From Letharia columbiana (lineage: Eukaryota > Ascomycota > Lecanoromycetes > Lecanorales > Parmeliaceae): a stretch of DNA of 57,619 bases. Below, piece by piece: positions 57,330-57,619 of this stretch. Within the stretch, counting starts at the first letter, position 1. The number at the start of each line of letters is the position of its first letter. The notes below the pieces were generated by a model. That model was not told the DNA's origin and searched no databases. It was given only the letters and a program-made list of their open reading frames with translations. The stretch is taken from NCBI RefSeq assembly GCF_014066305.1, contig NW_023501150.1:110001-167619 (forward strand), written 5' to 3'. A program made the position numbers and the translations under genes.

Positions 57330-57619
57330 AAAAGGTCAATGGTGCGTACCCTGGCATTGGCGTCATTGCGCCAAACTCCGAGCCCAGTTAGACGATGGGC
57401 ACCTTGGAAGGTCATAGCTTGGTCGAGTTTCAACAACCGATTTCTGGCGGAGGAGACTTTGGTGGCGCAGAAACAAGTCTTTTCAACAATCGCTTGTTTT
57501 ACGCGTCGATTTGATTTACAGATGTCCCTTTCGTGAAAGGCTTTCCTCAATATATAGGGCCCTTTTGTTCCAGTTTCATGACCTTTGAATGCTAGTATGC
57601 TGCTTGACTGTGTATCCCC

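Overview
The window reads as nuclear DNA of a filamentous ascomycete (Pezizomycotina; class not determinable by eye). Genes carry short GT-AG introns of about 48-180 bp. Several encode fungal families: a GH5 glucanase, a heme-thiolate peroxidase, a P450nor relative and F-box/DUF7730-like proteins. AT-rich blocks almost without CA/TG dinucleotides look like products of repeat-induced point mutation (RIP). All gene models were spliced by hand from reading frames and splice signals; no database search was possible.

Layout. 1-5,500 is gene-free: two RIP-degraded blocks (1-1560, 3900-4690) surround a ~224-bp satellite. 5,690-12,220 is gene-dense: a secreted GH5 exo-glucanase-like protein (+), a Cys-rich small secreted protein (-), an alpha/beta hydrolase (+), and a secreted double-psi beta-barrel protein (-). 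A CCCT microsatellite and G-rich tract lie before the last. A TA-flanked MITE sits at 13,337-13,570 and ends a small ORF. 15,044-18,140 encodes a 980-aa disordered, probably nuclear protein. 19,363-23,237 holds a small secreted protein and two F-box/DUF7730-like genes, the first apparently frameshifted. A two-HKD phospholipase D-like gene lies at 25,580-27,527.

29,128-32,393 is a 3.27-kb hAT-type element with an exact 8-bp target duplication and a RIP-destroyed interior. Next is a CYP55-like (P450nor, nitric oxide reductase) pseudogene at 33,041-36,195. Two related Mutator-like foldback elements interrupt it; each has six copies of an 18-bp motif per terminus and a 10-11-bp target duplication. 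36,684-37,978 encodes a secreted protein with two tandem domains of a fungal secreted family also seen at 19,363-19,893 and 42,037-42,875. An SGNH/GDSL hydrolase lies at 43,547-44,853 and a 976-aa serine/threonine-rich surface protein at 46,812-50,029. An F-box-like pseudogene covers 52,577-53,960. A heme-thiolate peroxidase/peroxygenase gene is at 55,808-57,329.

The parts do not form one pathway. The window looks like a mosaic: secreted enzymes and effector-like proteins lie between transposon-rich, RIP-marked tracts where other genes (P450nor, F-box) are decaying.
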